A DNA stretch of 64,000 nucleotides, from the NCBI GenBank assembly GCA_030686995.1, contig CM060687.1, positions 170,610,090 to 170,674,089 on the forward strand, given 5' to 3'. Below the pieces are notes generated by a model, which saw nothing but the letters and a program-made list of their open reading frames with translations, was not told the origin of the DNA and made no database searches. This document shows positions 1 to 11,378 of the stretch, in pieces (within the stretch, counting starts at the first letter, position 1; the number at the start of each line of letters is the position of its first letter). This stretch comes from Artemisia argyi. Its lineage: Eukaryota; Streptophyta; Magnoliopsida; Asterales; Asteraceae. Both the position numbers and the translations under genes were made by a program.

Positions 1-556
1 TGATCATGGTTTTTAAAGTTTGGTTCTCCATATAGAGGACCATGGATGTCATGGTAGATGGGGTGAAACAATAATGGTTTAGCTTGATGGTACACTTGTT
101 GTGGTGGTTGAATGTGGTTAAGATGGTCATCTTGGTCAAGAATTGACCTTGGTGATTCATTTGCAAAAGGTGGTGGTTGTGTAGGTCTTGGTGGAAGATC
201 ATTAAGATCTTGGACAAATAGGTGTGGTGATGTGGGAGGAGACCCAAATAGTTCCATTGGCTCAATTTTGGGTAATGGTGATGGTGATGAAGTTTTGGAT
301 GGTTGAGTTGGAGCACTTGGTGGAGTTGGGTCAATAGGTGATTTAGTTGGTGGTGGAGTGGCTCATTTGGTTCATTGGGCGATGGTGATGGAGATGCAAG
401 GTTCAAAAAGTGTTCATTTTTTATGGGTGATGTGAATTCATCTGAGGATGAGGAGCTTAGGTTGATGGGTTGATTAGACCATAGTAGTTTAACACTAATC
501 CGGGCGGTTTTCCGAATGGGTCTTGATGGTTGAGAGGTGATTGTTGACTTAGTCAT
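1..556 (-). pseudogene. R1 accessory ORF 2, N-terminal part, open at window edge
   Basis: An ATG at 556-554 opens a minus-strand frame with no stop to the window edge (185 codons). The first ~65 codons are Ser/Thr/Pro-rich with basic residues (start MTKSTITSQPSRPIRKTAR). Near position 355 a one-base slip is likely: downstream the neighbouring frame reads as a plausible Pro-rich protein (for example MELFGSPPTSPHLFVQDLND) while the starting frame becomes His/Leu/Asn-rich. It lies downstream of R1 pol and accessory ORF 1 in the same orientation, so I assign it to R1; it could belong to another element. A TATA-like sequence (3744-3755) lies ~270 bp upstream once the foldback transposon M1 is removed; M1 sits in the presumed 5' leader, 16 bp before the ATG. 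Product not recognised. Confidence 0.45.
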
Positions 557-563
557 GGTGATA

Positions 564-572
564 AATGGTTTA
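564..572. repeat. 9-bp target-site duplication, left copy
   Basis: AATGGTTTA directly precedes the left end of M1 and is repeated exactly at 3487-3495 after its right end. A 9-bp duplication is the size typical of Mutator-superfamily transposition. Confidence 0.92.
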
Positions 573-782
573 GGGAAATTGGCAAAAAAAGGCATCATAC
601 TTCCCATCTTTTATCATTGTATGTAGCGTCTTTTTTTTTTTTTTTTTGATTATATCACTAACTTTTCAAATCCGTGCCATTGTATGTACTGATGACTTGC
701 TTGACCTGTTGCAGCAGGTTGAGTTAACGATCGTTTGTTTTATTATTGCACCGTTAGTCCTTTATTATTGCAACGTTAGTCC

Positions 783-2106
783 TTTACACGTTTTCGTCCG
801 TTTTTACACGTTTTCGTTCGTTTTTACACGTTTTCGCACGTTTTCGACCGTTTTCGTCCGTTTTTACACGTTTTCGTCCGTATTTACACGTTTTTGTCCG
901 TTTCCGCACGTTTTCGTCCGTATTCACACGTTTTCGTCCGTTTTTACACGTTTTCGTCCGTTTTTACACGGTTTCGTCTGTTTTTACACGTTTTCGTCCG
1001 TATTTACACGTTTTCGTCCGTTTTTACACGTTTTCGTCCGTAGTTACACGTTTTTGTCCGTTTCCGCATGTTTTCGTCCGTATTCACAAGTTTTTACACG
1101 GTTTCGTCTGTTTTTACACGTTTTCGTTCGTATTTACACGTTTTTGTCCGTTTCAGCACGTTTTCGTCCGTATTCACACGTTTTTGTCCGTTTTTACACG
1201 TTTTTGTCCGTTTTTACACGGTTTCGTCCATTTTTACACATTTTCGTCCGTATTTACACGTTTTCGTCCGTTTTTACACGTTTTCGTCCGTAGTTACACG
1301 TTTTTGTCCGTTTCCGCACGTTTTCGTCTGTATTCACAAGTTTTTACACGTTTTCGTCCGTTTTTACACGTTTTCGTTTGTTTTTACACGGTTTCGTCCG
1401 TTTTTACACGTTTTCGTTCGTATTTCCACGTTTTTGTCCGTTTCCGAACGTTTTCGTCCGTTTCCGCACGTTTTCGTCCGTTTTTACACGTTTTCGTCTG
1501 TTTTTACACGTTTTTGTCCGTTTTTACACGGTTTCGTCCATTTTTACACGTTTTCGTCCGTATTTACACGTTTTTGTCCGTTTTTACACGTTTTCGTCCG
1601 TTTTTACACGTTTTCATCCGTATTTACACGTTTTTGTCCGTTTCCGCACGTTTTCGTCCGTATTTACCCGTTTTCGTCCGTTTTTACACGTTTTCATCCG
1701 TAATTACACGTTTTTATCCGTTTCCGCACGTTTTCGTCCGTATTTACACGTTTTCGTCCATTTTTACACGTTTTCATCCATTTTTTGTCCGTTTTTACAC
1801 GTTTTGTTCGTTTTCGTCCGTATTTACATGTTTTTAAACGTTTTCGTCTGTTTTTACACGTTTTCGTCCGTATTTACACGTTTTTGTCCGTTTCCGCACG
1901 TTTTCGTCTGTATTTACACGTTTTTGTCCGTTTTTACACGTTTTCGTCCGTATGTACACGTTTTCGTTCGCTTTTTGTCCGTTTTCACACGTTTTCGTCC
2001 GTTTTTTGTCCGTTTTTACACGTTTTTAAATGTTTTTTTTCCGTTTTTACACGTTTTTGTCCGATTTTTACACTTTTTCGTATGTTTTCGCCCGTTTTCG
2101 TTTTTT
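783..2106 (+). repeat. 20-bp tandem array, left arm of M1
   Basis: About 66 units of TTTTTACACGTTTTCGTCCG and variants. The first half varies (TATTTACACG, TTTCCGCACG, TATTCACACG, TAGTTACACG), the second half is mostly TTTTCGTCCG or TTTTTGTCCG. Larger blocks repeat too: a segment with the TAGTTACACG variant and then TATTCACAAG recurs about 250 bp apart near 1040 and 1290. The unit length is not a multiple of three, so three units restore the frame and long stop-free frames appear. Confidence 0.93.
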
Positions 2107-2420
2107 AAAACATTTTAAAGAATTAATTAATTTTTTTTTAAATTATTCAAAATTTTTAAAAAAATTTAAAAAAAAAATAATTTAAAAAAAATTAAAAAAT
2201 TAAAAAATATCCAAAGATTTTTTGAAAAACAAAAATTGGAAAATAAAAAATTTTGGAAAATTTTTTATAAAAATAATTATCGAATTTTTTTTTAAATAAT
2301 TATCGATTTTTTTTTTTTTAATTTTCTTATTTTTAGTTTTCGAAATTTTTATTTTTTTGATTTTTTTTTTTATTTTCTAATTTTTTTATAAGAATTATGA
2401 AGGAAAACATATAATAATAC
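2107..2420. other. A/T-rich loop of M1
   Basis: Almost pure A/T spacer between the inverted arrays, with long A and T runs. No gene or repeat unit seen. Confidence 0.8.
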
Positions 2421-3281
2421 AGACAAAAATGGAAGAAAACGTGCGAAAACGAACAAAAAGTGTGCGAAAACAGACGAAAACGTGTAAAAACCGGACGAAA
2501 ACGTTTAAAAACGGAAAAAAAAACAAACGAAAAAGTGTAAATACGGACAAAACCGGACGAAAACGTGTAAAAACGGGCGAAAACGTGTAAAAATGTGTAA
2601 ATACAGATGAAAACGTGCGGAAACGGACGAAAACGTGTAAAAACGGACAAAAACATGTAAAAACGTGTAAATACGGACGAAAACATGCGGAAACGGACAA
2701 AAACGTGTAAATACGGACGAAAACGTGTTAAAACAGACGAAAACGTGTAAAAACGTGTTAATACGGACGAAAACGTGCGGAAACGGACAAAAACGTGTAA
2801 ATACGAACGAAAACGTGTAAAGATGGACGAAACCGTGTAAAAACGGACAAAAACGTGTCATAACGGACGAAAAAGTGTAAAAATGGATGAAAACGTGTGA
2901 ATACGGACGAAAACGTGCGGAAATGGACAAAAACGTGTAAAAACGGACGAAACCGTGTAAAAACGGACGAAAACGTGTAAAAACTTGTGAATACGGACGA
3001 AAACGTGCGGAAACGGACAAAAACGTGTAACTACGGACGAAAACGTGTAAAAACGGACGAAAACGTGTAAAAACGGACAAAAACGTGTAAAAATGGACGG
3101 AAACTTGTAAAAACGGACGAAAACGTGTAAAAACGTGTGAATACGGACGAAAACGTGCAGAAACGGACAAAAACGTGTAAATACGGACGAAAACGTGTAA
3201 AAACGGACGAAAATGGTCGAAAACGTGCGAAAACGTGTAAAAACGGATGAAAACGTGTAAAGACGGACGAAAACGTGTAAA
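2421..3281 (-). repeat. 20-bp tandem array, right arm of M1 (inverted)
   Basis: About 42 units of the reverse complement of the left-arm monomer (core CGGACGAAAACGTGTAAAAA). The same variant classes occur as on the left. The inner edge is degenerate. Confidence 0.92.
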
Positions 3282-3486
3282 GGACTAACGTTGCAATAAT
3301 AAAGGACTAACGGTGCAATAATAAAACAAACGATCGTTAACTCAACCTGCTGCAACAGGTCAAGCAAGTCACCAGTACATACAATGGCACGGATTTGAAA
3401 AGTTAGTGATATAATCAAAAAAAAAAAAGACGCTACATACAATGATAAAAGGTGGCACATATGATGCCTTTTTTTGCCAATTTCCC

Positions 3487-3495
3487 AATGGTTTA
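3487..3495. repeat. 9-bp target-site duplication, right copy
   Basis: AATGGTTTA, identical to 564-572. Removing M1 and one copy rejoins R1 sequence. Confidence 0.92.
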
Positions 3496-4436
3496 TAAGT
3501 TTCAGAAATTGTGTTGAGGAAGGTGTGATTTGATGGTGTTTAGGATGGCTTAATTTATAGTGTTGATGGATTATGGAAAGGAGTGTTTGGATTTGATGTT
3601 AGTCCATACAAAAATGGAGGTTTCTAATGATTTGGAAAACTAATTGTGGGTTGTCATATCATGGAAGTCAATCCAATGAAAATGGTGAAGTGAGAAGACA
3701 AGTTTTGCACTACATGCTTAGTGGTTTTGGTGGATTTGTGGTAGTATAAATCTCAGGGATTTCAAGGATCCCTTAAAAGGGTTCCTTCCTTTATGTTTGA
3801 GGGGTCCTTGAGGTTGTTATGGCAAAATTTGAATTTTGGCGGGAATTGGTTTTGGTTAAGTTTATGGAAGAAGGAGTATACTATTACGCTAAACACATTG
3901 CAAGTAATGGGTTTCTACCTAAAAGGATTGGATTTTGGTGTTTGGATGTTGAATTGGTGAAAATGAAAACAAAAATTCTGCAGGTTGCTGGCGGCACTCT
4001 CAGAATACACAGGCGGAACCCATGTGAGGGTGCCGCCTGGTCCGTTGGGCCAATTCTGGAATTCCCAGAATTTACACTGGCGGAACCCAATATTGGGTAT
4101 CGCCAGATCCGCCAGACCCAAAAAAATTGGCAGTCCGCGTTTTTGACCTACGAGACGATTTTCAAAATTTTCGAAAACTCCTAAAATAAAAAAGATAAGG
4201 CATTTCTGGTTGGGCAATGCAAAAAATAGACACGTAAACATGCATTTCATAGGACTTTGACCATGAGGTCGAGAATTTCACTTGCCAAGAGTTGTCTACC
4301 TGCATCAAAGTTAGATACTACATGTTCCAAATTGTATCAAACATTGTACTAACACACAAATTCATCACAAATATTGTTTAAACGACCAAATTTGTTCAAA
4401 TAGCACCTAGTGCCAAACACTCCTACACACCCGCAC
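3496..4436 (-). promoter_or_regulatory. R1 spacer with GGCGGA cassette and TATA-like box before accessory ORF 2
   Basis: Non-coding stretch between accessory ORF 1 and ORF 2. At 3979-4120 it holds a divergent copy of the R1 GC-rich cassette: CTGCAGG, then GGCGG at 3991, GGCGGA at 4013 and 4079, and CCGCC motifs near 4033 and 4109. On the minus strand a TATA-like ATTTATACTACC lies at 3755-3744. Short open frames here are not coding-like. Confidence 0.5.
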
Positions 4437-5544
4437 TCATTGACGGTCGATCTTGTTCTTGAGCTTTCCAAGGAACCTTCCAAGATTCTTAAACATCCCC
4501 TTTGTTTGCTTGAACTCCTCCGACTCATTAGGAATATCCGGAAGTTGAGAAAGGTATTCGAGAGGAGGGAGCCTAGAGTTTGGCAAATTGTCATCTTCAC
4601 TCATTGAGGAAGACGAAGATGAGGTAGGAGGATGTGGACGTTTTCCTTGGGCTTTGTACACTCTCTTATCACTTAGTGGGACAAAGGTGTGTGGGATGAG
4701 AGAGTAGTTAAGGCGAAGACCATTTGGAGTTGGTGGAATGGGTGAGATGAGCCTAAAGAGACGGGTCAAGAGCATTCCATACAGCATAGCCGTTGTGCCA
4801 TGCACGGGAATGTCGGCCATTCTCTTGGCCATGTAGTAGGCAAGGTTGAAGGGTTGCCTAACGGACAAGGAGTAGAGCATGTAGCAAAGGCAAAGGTTGA
4901 TATGGTCACGGTTCCCTATTGTGCTAATGACATTGGCTCTAAGGACTTCCTCCCATTTCTTGAATTGGGGTTTGAGTTCGTTCATTTCCATTCCATATGG
5001 GTCCTTATCGACCTCATTCCCCGAACGGGTTCTCCTAGTGGTGGTGGTCCTAACAAAGAGGTTCACGAAGAACATCTTTTGAGACAAGGGGTGTGTCATA
5101 AGGGTGGATACGGTCTTGGAGGTTGTCAAGAGTTGAGAGGGAGTGCAAGTCGGAATAGAGGCAAGTACCACGGTTTGGAACACCTAGGATTTGAGCAAAC
5201 TCCTCAAGAGTGAAGGAGTATTGATGACCGCTAACCCTAAAGTTGATAGACATATGACCATAATCATCCGTGGAGAGGATGGAGGATGCATAGAACTCTA
5301 GAATGAACCTAGGACGAATAGGCTCGTCGATATTCAAAAGACACTCAAAGTTGATTGTGGCAAAATTGGCGTAAAGGTTTGTGCCTTCTAGGAAAGTCGG
5401 GTCAATGGTTCTACCCTCATGGACATAGTGTTTTTCTAGGACTTTGAAAACGTTTACTTGATTTGCGGTAAGGCCTTTGGTTTTGTGGTGTTTTGGTAGG
5501 TACTTAATGGTGTCCTTGTGGTCGTAGTGGGTTAGAGGAGGCAT
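4437..5544 (-). pseudogene. R1 accessory ORF 1 (putative plant transposon-protein type), frameshifted
   Basis: ATG at 5544-5542. The first frame runs to about 5062 and the protein continues in a neighbouring frame to the stop at 4437, giving ~360 residues with one frameshift near 5060-5080. The N-terminal half contains a patch around FRVSGHQYSFTLEEFAQILG; the middle has an aliphatic helix-like block around HINLCLCYMLYSLSVRQPF; a Ser-rich acidic segment follows and the end is basic. The layout resembles proteins annotated as putative plant transposon protein found in plant retroelements; I cannot assign a reaction. A good splice-acceptor-like TTGCTCTAG ends at 5553, nine bases before the ATG, and a TATA-like box lies upstream at 6222-6234, so a separate, possibly spliced mRNA is plausible. 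Confidence 0.7.
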
Positions 5545-5552
5545 GATGATTC

Positions 5553-6378
5553 CTAGAGCAACAAAATTTCACATTTTAGTTTACGCAAACCACTATTATA
5601 ATGTGGAAGTTCTAGTGTGTGCCTCTATGAAAACAATGTGGAGGTGCGGTTATCTTGACTCATTTTGATGCTTCAAAATCGTTTTATGCAAGTTTTGTTA
5701 TAAAACAAAAGATAACCCAAACGCTCCTAGTTCAATGTAGCTTCATTTGAATGTACCCGAAAATACATATTGGTTATGTATTCCCTTTAGCATTTAAGAG
5801 ACATTATGCAAGTGATGTTTTAAACATAACGTTTTGATTTTGTATTCTCAATGTAAGACGAAAAAATATTTGTCCTACTTGTGAGAAATTTTTGGATGGA
5901 TTTGACATGGGGTGTTTTAGCAAACATGTTTATACTAATTAAAGATGCAATTCCTAACTATGGGAAACATGATTAGTTTTACTAAACACCTAATCTAGTG
6001 CATGAGTTTTTCAAGTTAATGCATAACCCCAAGTTTTTGTTTTTGTGCAAGAAATAGAATTCCTAGACTCAGATCAGGATTGTAATCATGTTTAGAATAC
6101 TTAAAATGATGATGTAGTTGCAATGTAAATGAATGGAAGACCAAGAATTCGTAGGTATGGATGGATGGTAAAGTGAATAGTAGCAGTTTGGAAGTGGTGG
6201 TATGAGATAATGGGTGTTTGGTTTAATATAAACAAAGATTGTGGTTCTGCAGGTCGGCGGATACGGCGGACCCCTGAAATGGGTTCCGCCCGTTATGTGT
6301 GATGGTTCCGCCGACCCTGCTGAGAAAAATAGTTATGGATTTATTTTGATTTTTGCGATTTTTGTCTAATGTCCAGAA
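5553..6378 (-). promoter_or_regulatory. R1 post-pol region with GGCGGA cassette and TATA box
   Basis: Non-coding between pol and accessory ORF 1. Cassette at 6248-6320: CTGCAGGT, GGCGGA at 6256 and 6265, TCCGCC at 6285 and 6307. About 15 bp downstream in the minus direction is GTTTATATTAAACC (6235-6222), a TATA-like box. The arrangement matches that in the R1 LTR, suggesting an internal promoter for the accessory gene. The rest (5553-6220) shows nothing else I can name. Confidence 0.5.
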
Positions 6379-9300
6379 CTATAATGTAGGTTCCATGAGT
6401 CCTAAGCCTAGTCTAAGAAGGTTAAAAGGTTCACGTTTAAGGGGTTTTGTGAGAATGTCGGCTATGTTGTCTTAGGAAGAAACTTTCTCAATTGAGATAT
6501 TTCCTTTTTGAACGTTGTCACGAAGGAAATGATGAAGGATTTCAATATGTTTGGTACGGCATGTTGAACCGGGTTTTTGCTAAGATCAATGGCACCTTTG
6601 TTGTCACAAAGAATTGTGATGTCGTTGAGTTGAATTCCGTAGTCGACAAGAGCTTGCTTCATCCAAAGAGCTTGTTGACATGCCTTTCCGGCCGAAACGT
6701 ACTCGGCTTCTGTTATTGAGATAGCAAGAGCCGTTTGCTTCTTAGAGAACCATGAGGTGAGACAATGTCCAACAAAAGTACAAATACCACTTGTACTTTT
6801 TCTTTCGACATAGTCACCGGCATGATCCGAGTCGGCATACACTATGGTGTCTATTCCCGTTCCTTTGGGATACCATAAACCTAAATGTGTAGTGCCCTTA
6901 ATATACCTAAAAATCCTTTTAACGGCTTCGAGATGGGTAGTTTTAGGATCTTCTTGAAAACGAGCACATAGACAAAAACTAAACATAATGTCGGGTCTAC
7001 TAGCCGTTAGGTAATGTAGACTACCAATCATACCTCTATATTTAGTACTATCTACGGATTCACTTTCCTCATCCTTGGTGAGTTTAGTTTCCGTGGACAT
7101 GGGAGTTTTGATAGGTTTCGAATCTTCTAGTCCAAATTTCTTAAGCATGTCCTTAATATATTTAGATTGGTTAAAGAAGATACCATCTTCTAGTTGTTTG
7201 ATTTGGAGTCCTAGGAAAAAGTTGAGTTCTCCCATCATACTTATTTCAAACTCGTCATGCATGATTTTTGAGAAATCCACACATAATTATTGACAAGTTG
7301 ATCCGAATATAATGTCATCAACATAGATTTGGACTATGATAATATGTGAATCTTTCTTCTTAGTGAAGAGAGTATTATCAACTAAGCCCATGGTATACTT
7401 ATGGTCAACTAGGAATGTTTTAAGTCGATCATACCATGCTTTTGGAGCTTGCTTAAGTCCGTAAAGAGCCTTTTTAAGTTTGTAAACATGATTTGGTTTT
7501 TCAAAATCGATGAAGACCGGTGGTTGAGCAACTTACACTTCTTCATTAATGACTCCATTTAGAAATGCACTTTTAACATCCATTTGAAAGAGTTTAAAAT
7601 TGTGTGCACATGCATATGCAAGTAAGATTCTATTTGACTCAAGCCTAGCAACCGGAGCAAAAGTTTCATCGTAGTCAATGCCTTCTTATTGGTTATATCC
7701 TTGTGCAACTAACCTAGCTTTGTTTCTAGACACAATTCCATTTTCATCCATTTTATTTCGAAATACCCATTTTGTTCCAATTATAGTTTGACTCTTTGGT
7801 TGAGGAACTAATGTCCATACATCATTCCTAACAAATTGGTTTAACTCTTCTTGCATTGCAATTACCCAAGACTCATCTTTAATGGCTTCATTAATATTTT
7901 TAGGTTCAATGGTTGACACGAAACAAAAATAGTTGCTTTCATTTTGAACTTTTGACTTTAGTGTTCTTTCGTTAATGTTGCCAATGACACCATATAATGG
8001 ATGACTTTTAAATTCTTTGTCATTGACAAGTTCTTTGTCAAATAGTTCATCTTCTTTGTCATCACTTAAAATTTCTTGATTTTCTATTGCTTGGCTTTCA
8101 ACTAAGTCATCATCTACCAAAGGTGATGTCTTAGAGGGAGGTGGACTCTCGTCAAATGTTACGTTCAACGATTCCTCGACTCTTAAGGTTTCTTTGTTCA
8201 AAACAATGTATGCTTTACTATTTTGTGAATATCCAAGAAATACACCTTCATAAGACTTTGGGTCAAATTTAGTGAGATAATCCTTGGTGTTAAGAATGAA
8301 ACATTTACTCCCAAACACTCTAAAGTATCCTAATGTAGGCTTTTTACCTTTATATAGTTCATAAGGGGTTTTATTCAAAAATGGTCTAATTAGGACTCGA
8401 TTTAAAATGTACGTTGAAGTGTCGACGGCATTACACCAAAACTTTTGTGGAATGTTTTGTTCATTAAGCATTGTTCTACTCATCTGTTGCAATGTCCGGT
8501 TTTTACATTCTACTACACCATTAGATTGAGGAGTACGTGGAGCCAAAAAGTTATGAGTTATTCCATTATTATCACAAAAGTTACCAAATTGAAATTCATT
8601 ATCAAATTCATGACCGTGATCCGTTCTAATAGACACAATATTAGACCCTACTTGATTTTGAATTTTCTTACTTAGAATTTCAAATTTATCAAAAGCTTCA
8701 TTTTTACTTTTCAAAAATTTTGTCCAAGTATATCTTGAGTAATCATCAACTATGACCAAAGTGTAGAAGTTGCCTCCATAACTTTGTATAGCGGATGGAC
8801 CAAATAAATCCATATGCAAAAGTTCTAGACACCTAGATGTAGAAACCAAGTTTTTAGCCTTATGGCTATTATGGACTTGTTTACCGACTTTGCAAGCATC
8901 ACAAAAGTGTTGGTCATATTTTAACTTAGGTAGGTTTCGAACTAAGTCTTTGGAGGAGAGGTTTTGGATTAGTCTCATGTTAGCATGTCCTAAACGTCTA
9001 TGCCATAAAGTGGAAGATTCATCTAATGAGGTAAGACAAAGTTTGTCTCTAGATGTTGGATCCATCTTCATGACATATACGTTATTCTTAAGGACACCTT
9101 TGGCTATGGTTATACCATCTTTAAGTATTTTACTTCCGTTTTCACTAAAAAGAACATTATACTTATTACGACAAAGTTGACTAATACTAAGGAGATTAAA
9201 GCCTAAGTTATCAACATGAGCTACATCATCAATAAAAAGGGAGTCATGAGAGATTGTACCTTTTCCGATGATTTTGCTCTTAGCATTACCACCAAACGTA

Positions 9301-9419
9301 ACATTACCTCCGTCACATTTGTGATAAGAAGTGAAGAGGCTTTTGTTACCCGTCATGTGCCTTGAACAACCGCTATCTTTAATCCATTCATCCGGTTCCA
9401 AACAAACTTTGAGGCACAC
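6379..9419 (-). pseudogene. pol: R1 pol: protease, integrase, reverse transcriptase, RNase H (copia)
   Basis: Order of domains: retropepsin-like motif WIKDSGCSRHMTG near the start; GAG-pre-integrase HRRLGHANM and a CxxC zinc-binding region; integrase core with MDLFGP, RTDHGHEFD and NGVVECKNRT giving the D,D,E residues; RT with an intact YVDD near 7310; RNase H with YADSDHAG, ITEAEY and CDNKGAI. The reading frame is broken by TAA codons at 7688-7686, 7535-7533 and 7289-7287, by a one-base slip near 6570 and by TAA at 6474-6472; homology then continues to the natural stop at 6381-6379 (ending LGLGLMEPTL). This order (integrase before RT) is diagnostic of Ty1/copia. Product would act in virus-like particles to copy and integrate the element; this copy cannot make full-length Pol. 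Confidence 0.92.
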
Positions 9420-9437
9420 CTATTTTATGAAAAACAC

Positions 9438-11312
9438 TCAAACATTTGGTCCCCAATTTCTCATGGGTCCATTTTGGTTAAGCATGCCATTAATTTGTTC
9501 CAAGTATGAAAATAGAGCATAAGGGTTCCATGGCATGTGGTTTGAAGTATGGTAATGTCTAGGAGTGTTTTGGTTCCAAACATGTTGGTAGTTTGGTCGA
9601 GCGTTGAAGTTGCTCTTTGGAAAGGGGCGTTTGGGAATCGGAGTCTTAGGTCTTGGTTGAGTAGTTTTAGCTCTAAATTCATTTTTACTAAATCCTACTT
9701 CAGTTTTAAACACAGGTTTTGTTCCACTTTTGTATGTAACTTTAACAAATTTTGAACGATCCGAAGTGGATGAGGTTACTGCTGCAGCAGGCCTGGCGGA
9801 ACCTTCAGGACCAACGGGCGGAACCTTAAATTGGGTTCCGCCTGATCCGCAGGCTGCTGTAGCAATTTTATTTGTTTCTTGTGCAATCTTTTCTTGTTTC
9901 ATTTGACCCATTGAAGTTTCTATTTTCGTAAATCCTAGTCCTGTTTTATCAAAGGGTGACTTTTGAAGTTTCATAATTTCATCCGCACAAGAAATGCTCT
10001 TATCGAACTTCTTAAACTTTGTAGTTTGTTTTATTAGATCATTTTGAGTAATTTTGAGTTTCTCAACTTCTAGTTTAAGCTCTTCACATGATTTGCAAGG
10101 TGTGTCAATACCTTTACTCTTTTCTAATCTCTTAGCTTTTTCTTTTAACTCATAAACTTCATTTTCTAAAAACTCCTTTTTAGTTTTCAAAAATTTATTT
10201 TTGTTTATGATTTTTAAGCTCAATTCACAAAGTTTGTTATATTCTTTTTGTAAAGTGTCATCATCAATAGAGGAGTAAGATGAGTCAGATAATACCTCAT
10301 TTGAGTTGTGAGCCATGAGAGCAACATCGTCATTCTTTGGCTCATCGTCATCTCCTTCATAGTCACTCCAAGCACCACCCACAAAAGCTTGTTGAGGTTT
10401 GCTTTTGGGTGGTTTTGGACATTCTCCTACAAGATGACTTGTGTCGCCACACCTATAGCACTTTCTTTCAACCTTTCCTTTCCTATCATCACGATCTTTT
10501 CAGAAAGTTTTCTTGTCATCTTTAGGTTGCCTTACAAACTTTCCTCTTCTACGAAAGAACTTCTTGAAGTCTCTAACGGCCATAGCATATTCCTCATTGT
10601 CACTATCCGAAGTAGATTCTTCATCATCACTAGATTGGACTCTAGCTTTCAAGGCAAGGGACTTAACTTTTTCTTTCTTGCCTCTAACTAGTTTCGAATC
10701 TTTTTCCATTACCATTTCGTAAACTTTGAGGTTTCCAATTAGCTCATCAAGTGACATGCTTGAAAGATCTTTGGGTTCTTCAATTGCCGTCACTTTTGCT
10801 CTCCACTTCGGATGGAGTGCTCTAAGAAATTTCCTGAGAAAGTTCTTACTACAAAAAGATTCGTCAAATGCTTTAAGTGAAGTAATAATAGTATTAAATC
10901 TAGCAAAAGCATTATCAATAATCTCATCTTCGGAAATAACAAATTGTTCATATTGTTGAACAAGAAGATCAATTTTGTTATCTTTAACTTGTGAGTTTCC
11001 TTGATGAGTGACAATTAAAGATTGCCAAATATCTTTGGCGGTTTTACACAAAAAGACTCTTTCATATTCTTTCTTAGGCAAAGCATTGTAAAGCATCATT
11101 TTAGCCTCATTATTTTTACCTATTAATTTCTTTTGATCATCATCTTTGATGTTAGTAACTACATTATCACCATCAATAATTATATACCACAAATCTATAT
11201 CTTTAGATTTCACGTAAGTTTCAAAACGGTTTTTCCAATATATAAAACCATTTGCTTCAAAGAGTGGTGGTCTTTGCATAGATTGCCCTTCTTTGTAATT
11301 TTCAAAATCCAT
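9438..11312 (-). pseudogene. gag: R1 gag with zinc knuckle, one internal stop
   Basis: ATG at 11312. The N-terminal ~200 residues form a copia-type gag domain (opening [20 protein letters not shown], with WKNRFETYV and later a [10 protein letters not shown] linker). A TGA at 10502-10500 interrupts the frame just before the zinc knuckle CYRCGDTSHLVGEC; the same frame continues as a long charged, coiled-coil-prone region to TGA at 9440-9438. Pol follows in the same frame about 20 bp later. An unusual Gly/Pro-rich stretch at 9787-9862 is encoded by a copy of the GGCGGA cassette otherwise found in non-coding parts of R1. The gag would form the particle coat and bind RNA. Confidence 0.88.
9780..9862 (-). 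repeat. GGCGGA cassette embedded in the R1 gag coding sequence
   Basis: CTGCAG, GGCGGA at 9795 and 9817, TCCGCC at 9837 and ATCCGCAG at 9844, in the same order and spacing style as the copies at 3979-4120, 6248-6320 and 12051-12128. In frame it encodes a Gly/Pro/Ala-rich linker with GSGGTQFKVPPVGPEGSARP. Confidence 0.75.
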
Positions 11313-11364
11313 GGATCGTTTCAAGTTTTAAAACACAATATATTTTAAAAGCTTGAGTAACGTA

Positions 11365-11376
11365 GCTCTGATACCA
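11365..11376 (-). other. R1 primer-binding site (tRNA-iMet type)
   Basis: Minus strand TGGTATCAGAGC, two bases after the LTR end; the standard copia primer site. Confidence 0.93.
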
Positions 11377-11378
11377 AT

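Larger units (their letters stand above)
573..3486. mobile_element. M1: foldback Mutator-like element (long-TIR, non-coding)
   Basis: A 2,914-bp inverted repeat. The outer ~210 bp (573-782 and 3282-3486) are near-identical in inverted orientation, beginning GGGAAATTGGCAAAAAAAGG. Inside each arm is a long array of a 20-bp repeat, again inverted between arms; a ~310-bp A/T-rich spacer (2107-2420) separates them. The left arm is longer (about 1.53 kb versus 1.07 kb). Exact 9-bp duplications flank the element. No transposase is present, so it is non-autonomous and resembles foldback MULEs. The long open frames seen here, rich in Phe/Val/Arg/Thr, are by-products of the repeat and not proteins. Confidence 0.9.

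Noticed and set aside
783..2106. CRISPR-like regular repeats
   Set aside because: Units are directly adjacent without unique spacers, and the sequence is plant DNA; they are tandem repeats within a foldback transposon.
646..3460. Long open frames rich in Phe, Val, Arg and Thr on both strands
   Set aside because: They are translations of the 20-bp M1 array, which lacks stop codons in most phases; the same text appears in three frames and in both arms.
3819..4184. Plus-strand ORF of 121 codons
   Set aside because: Overlaps the GGCGGA cassette and non-coding spacer of R1, no protein-like composition, antisense to the element.
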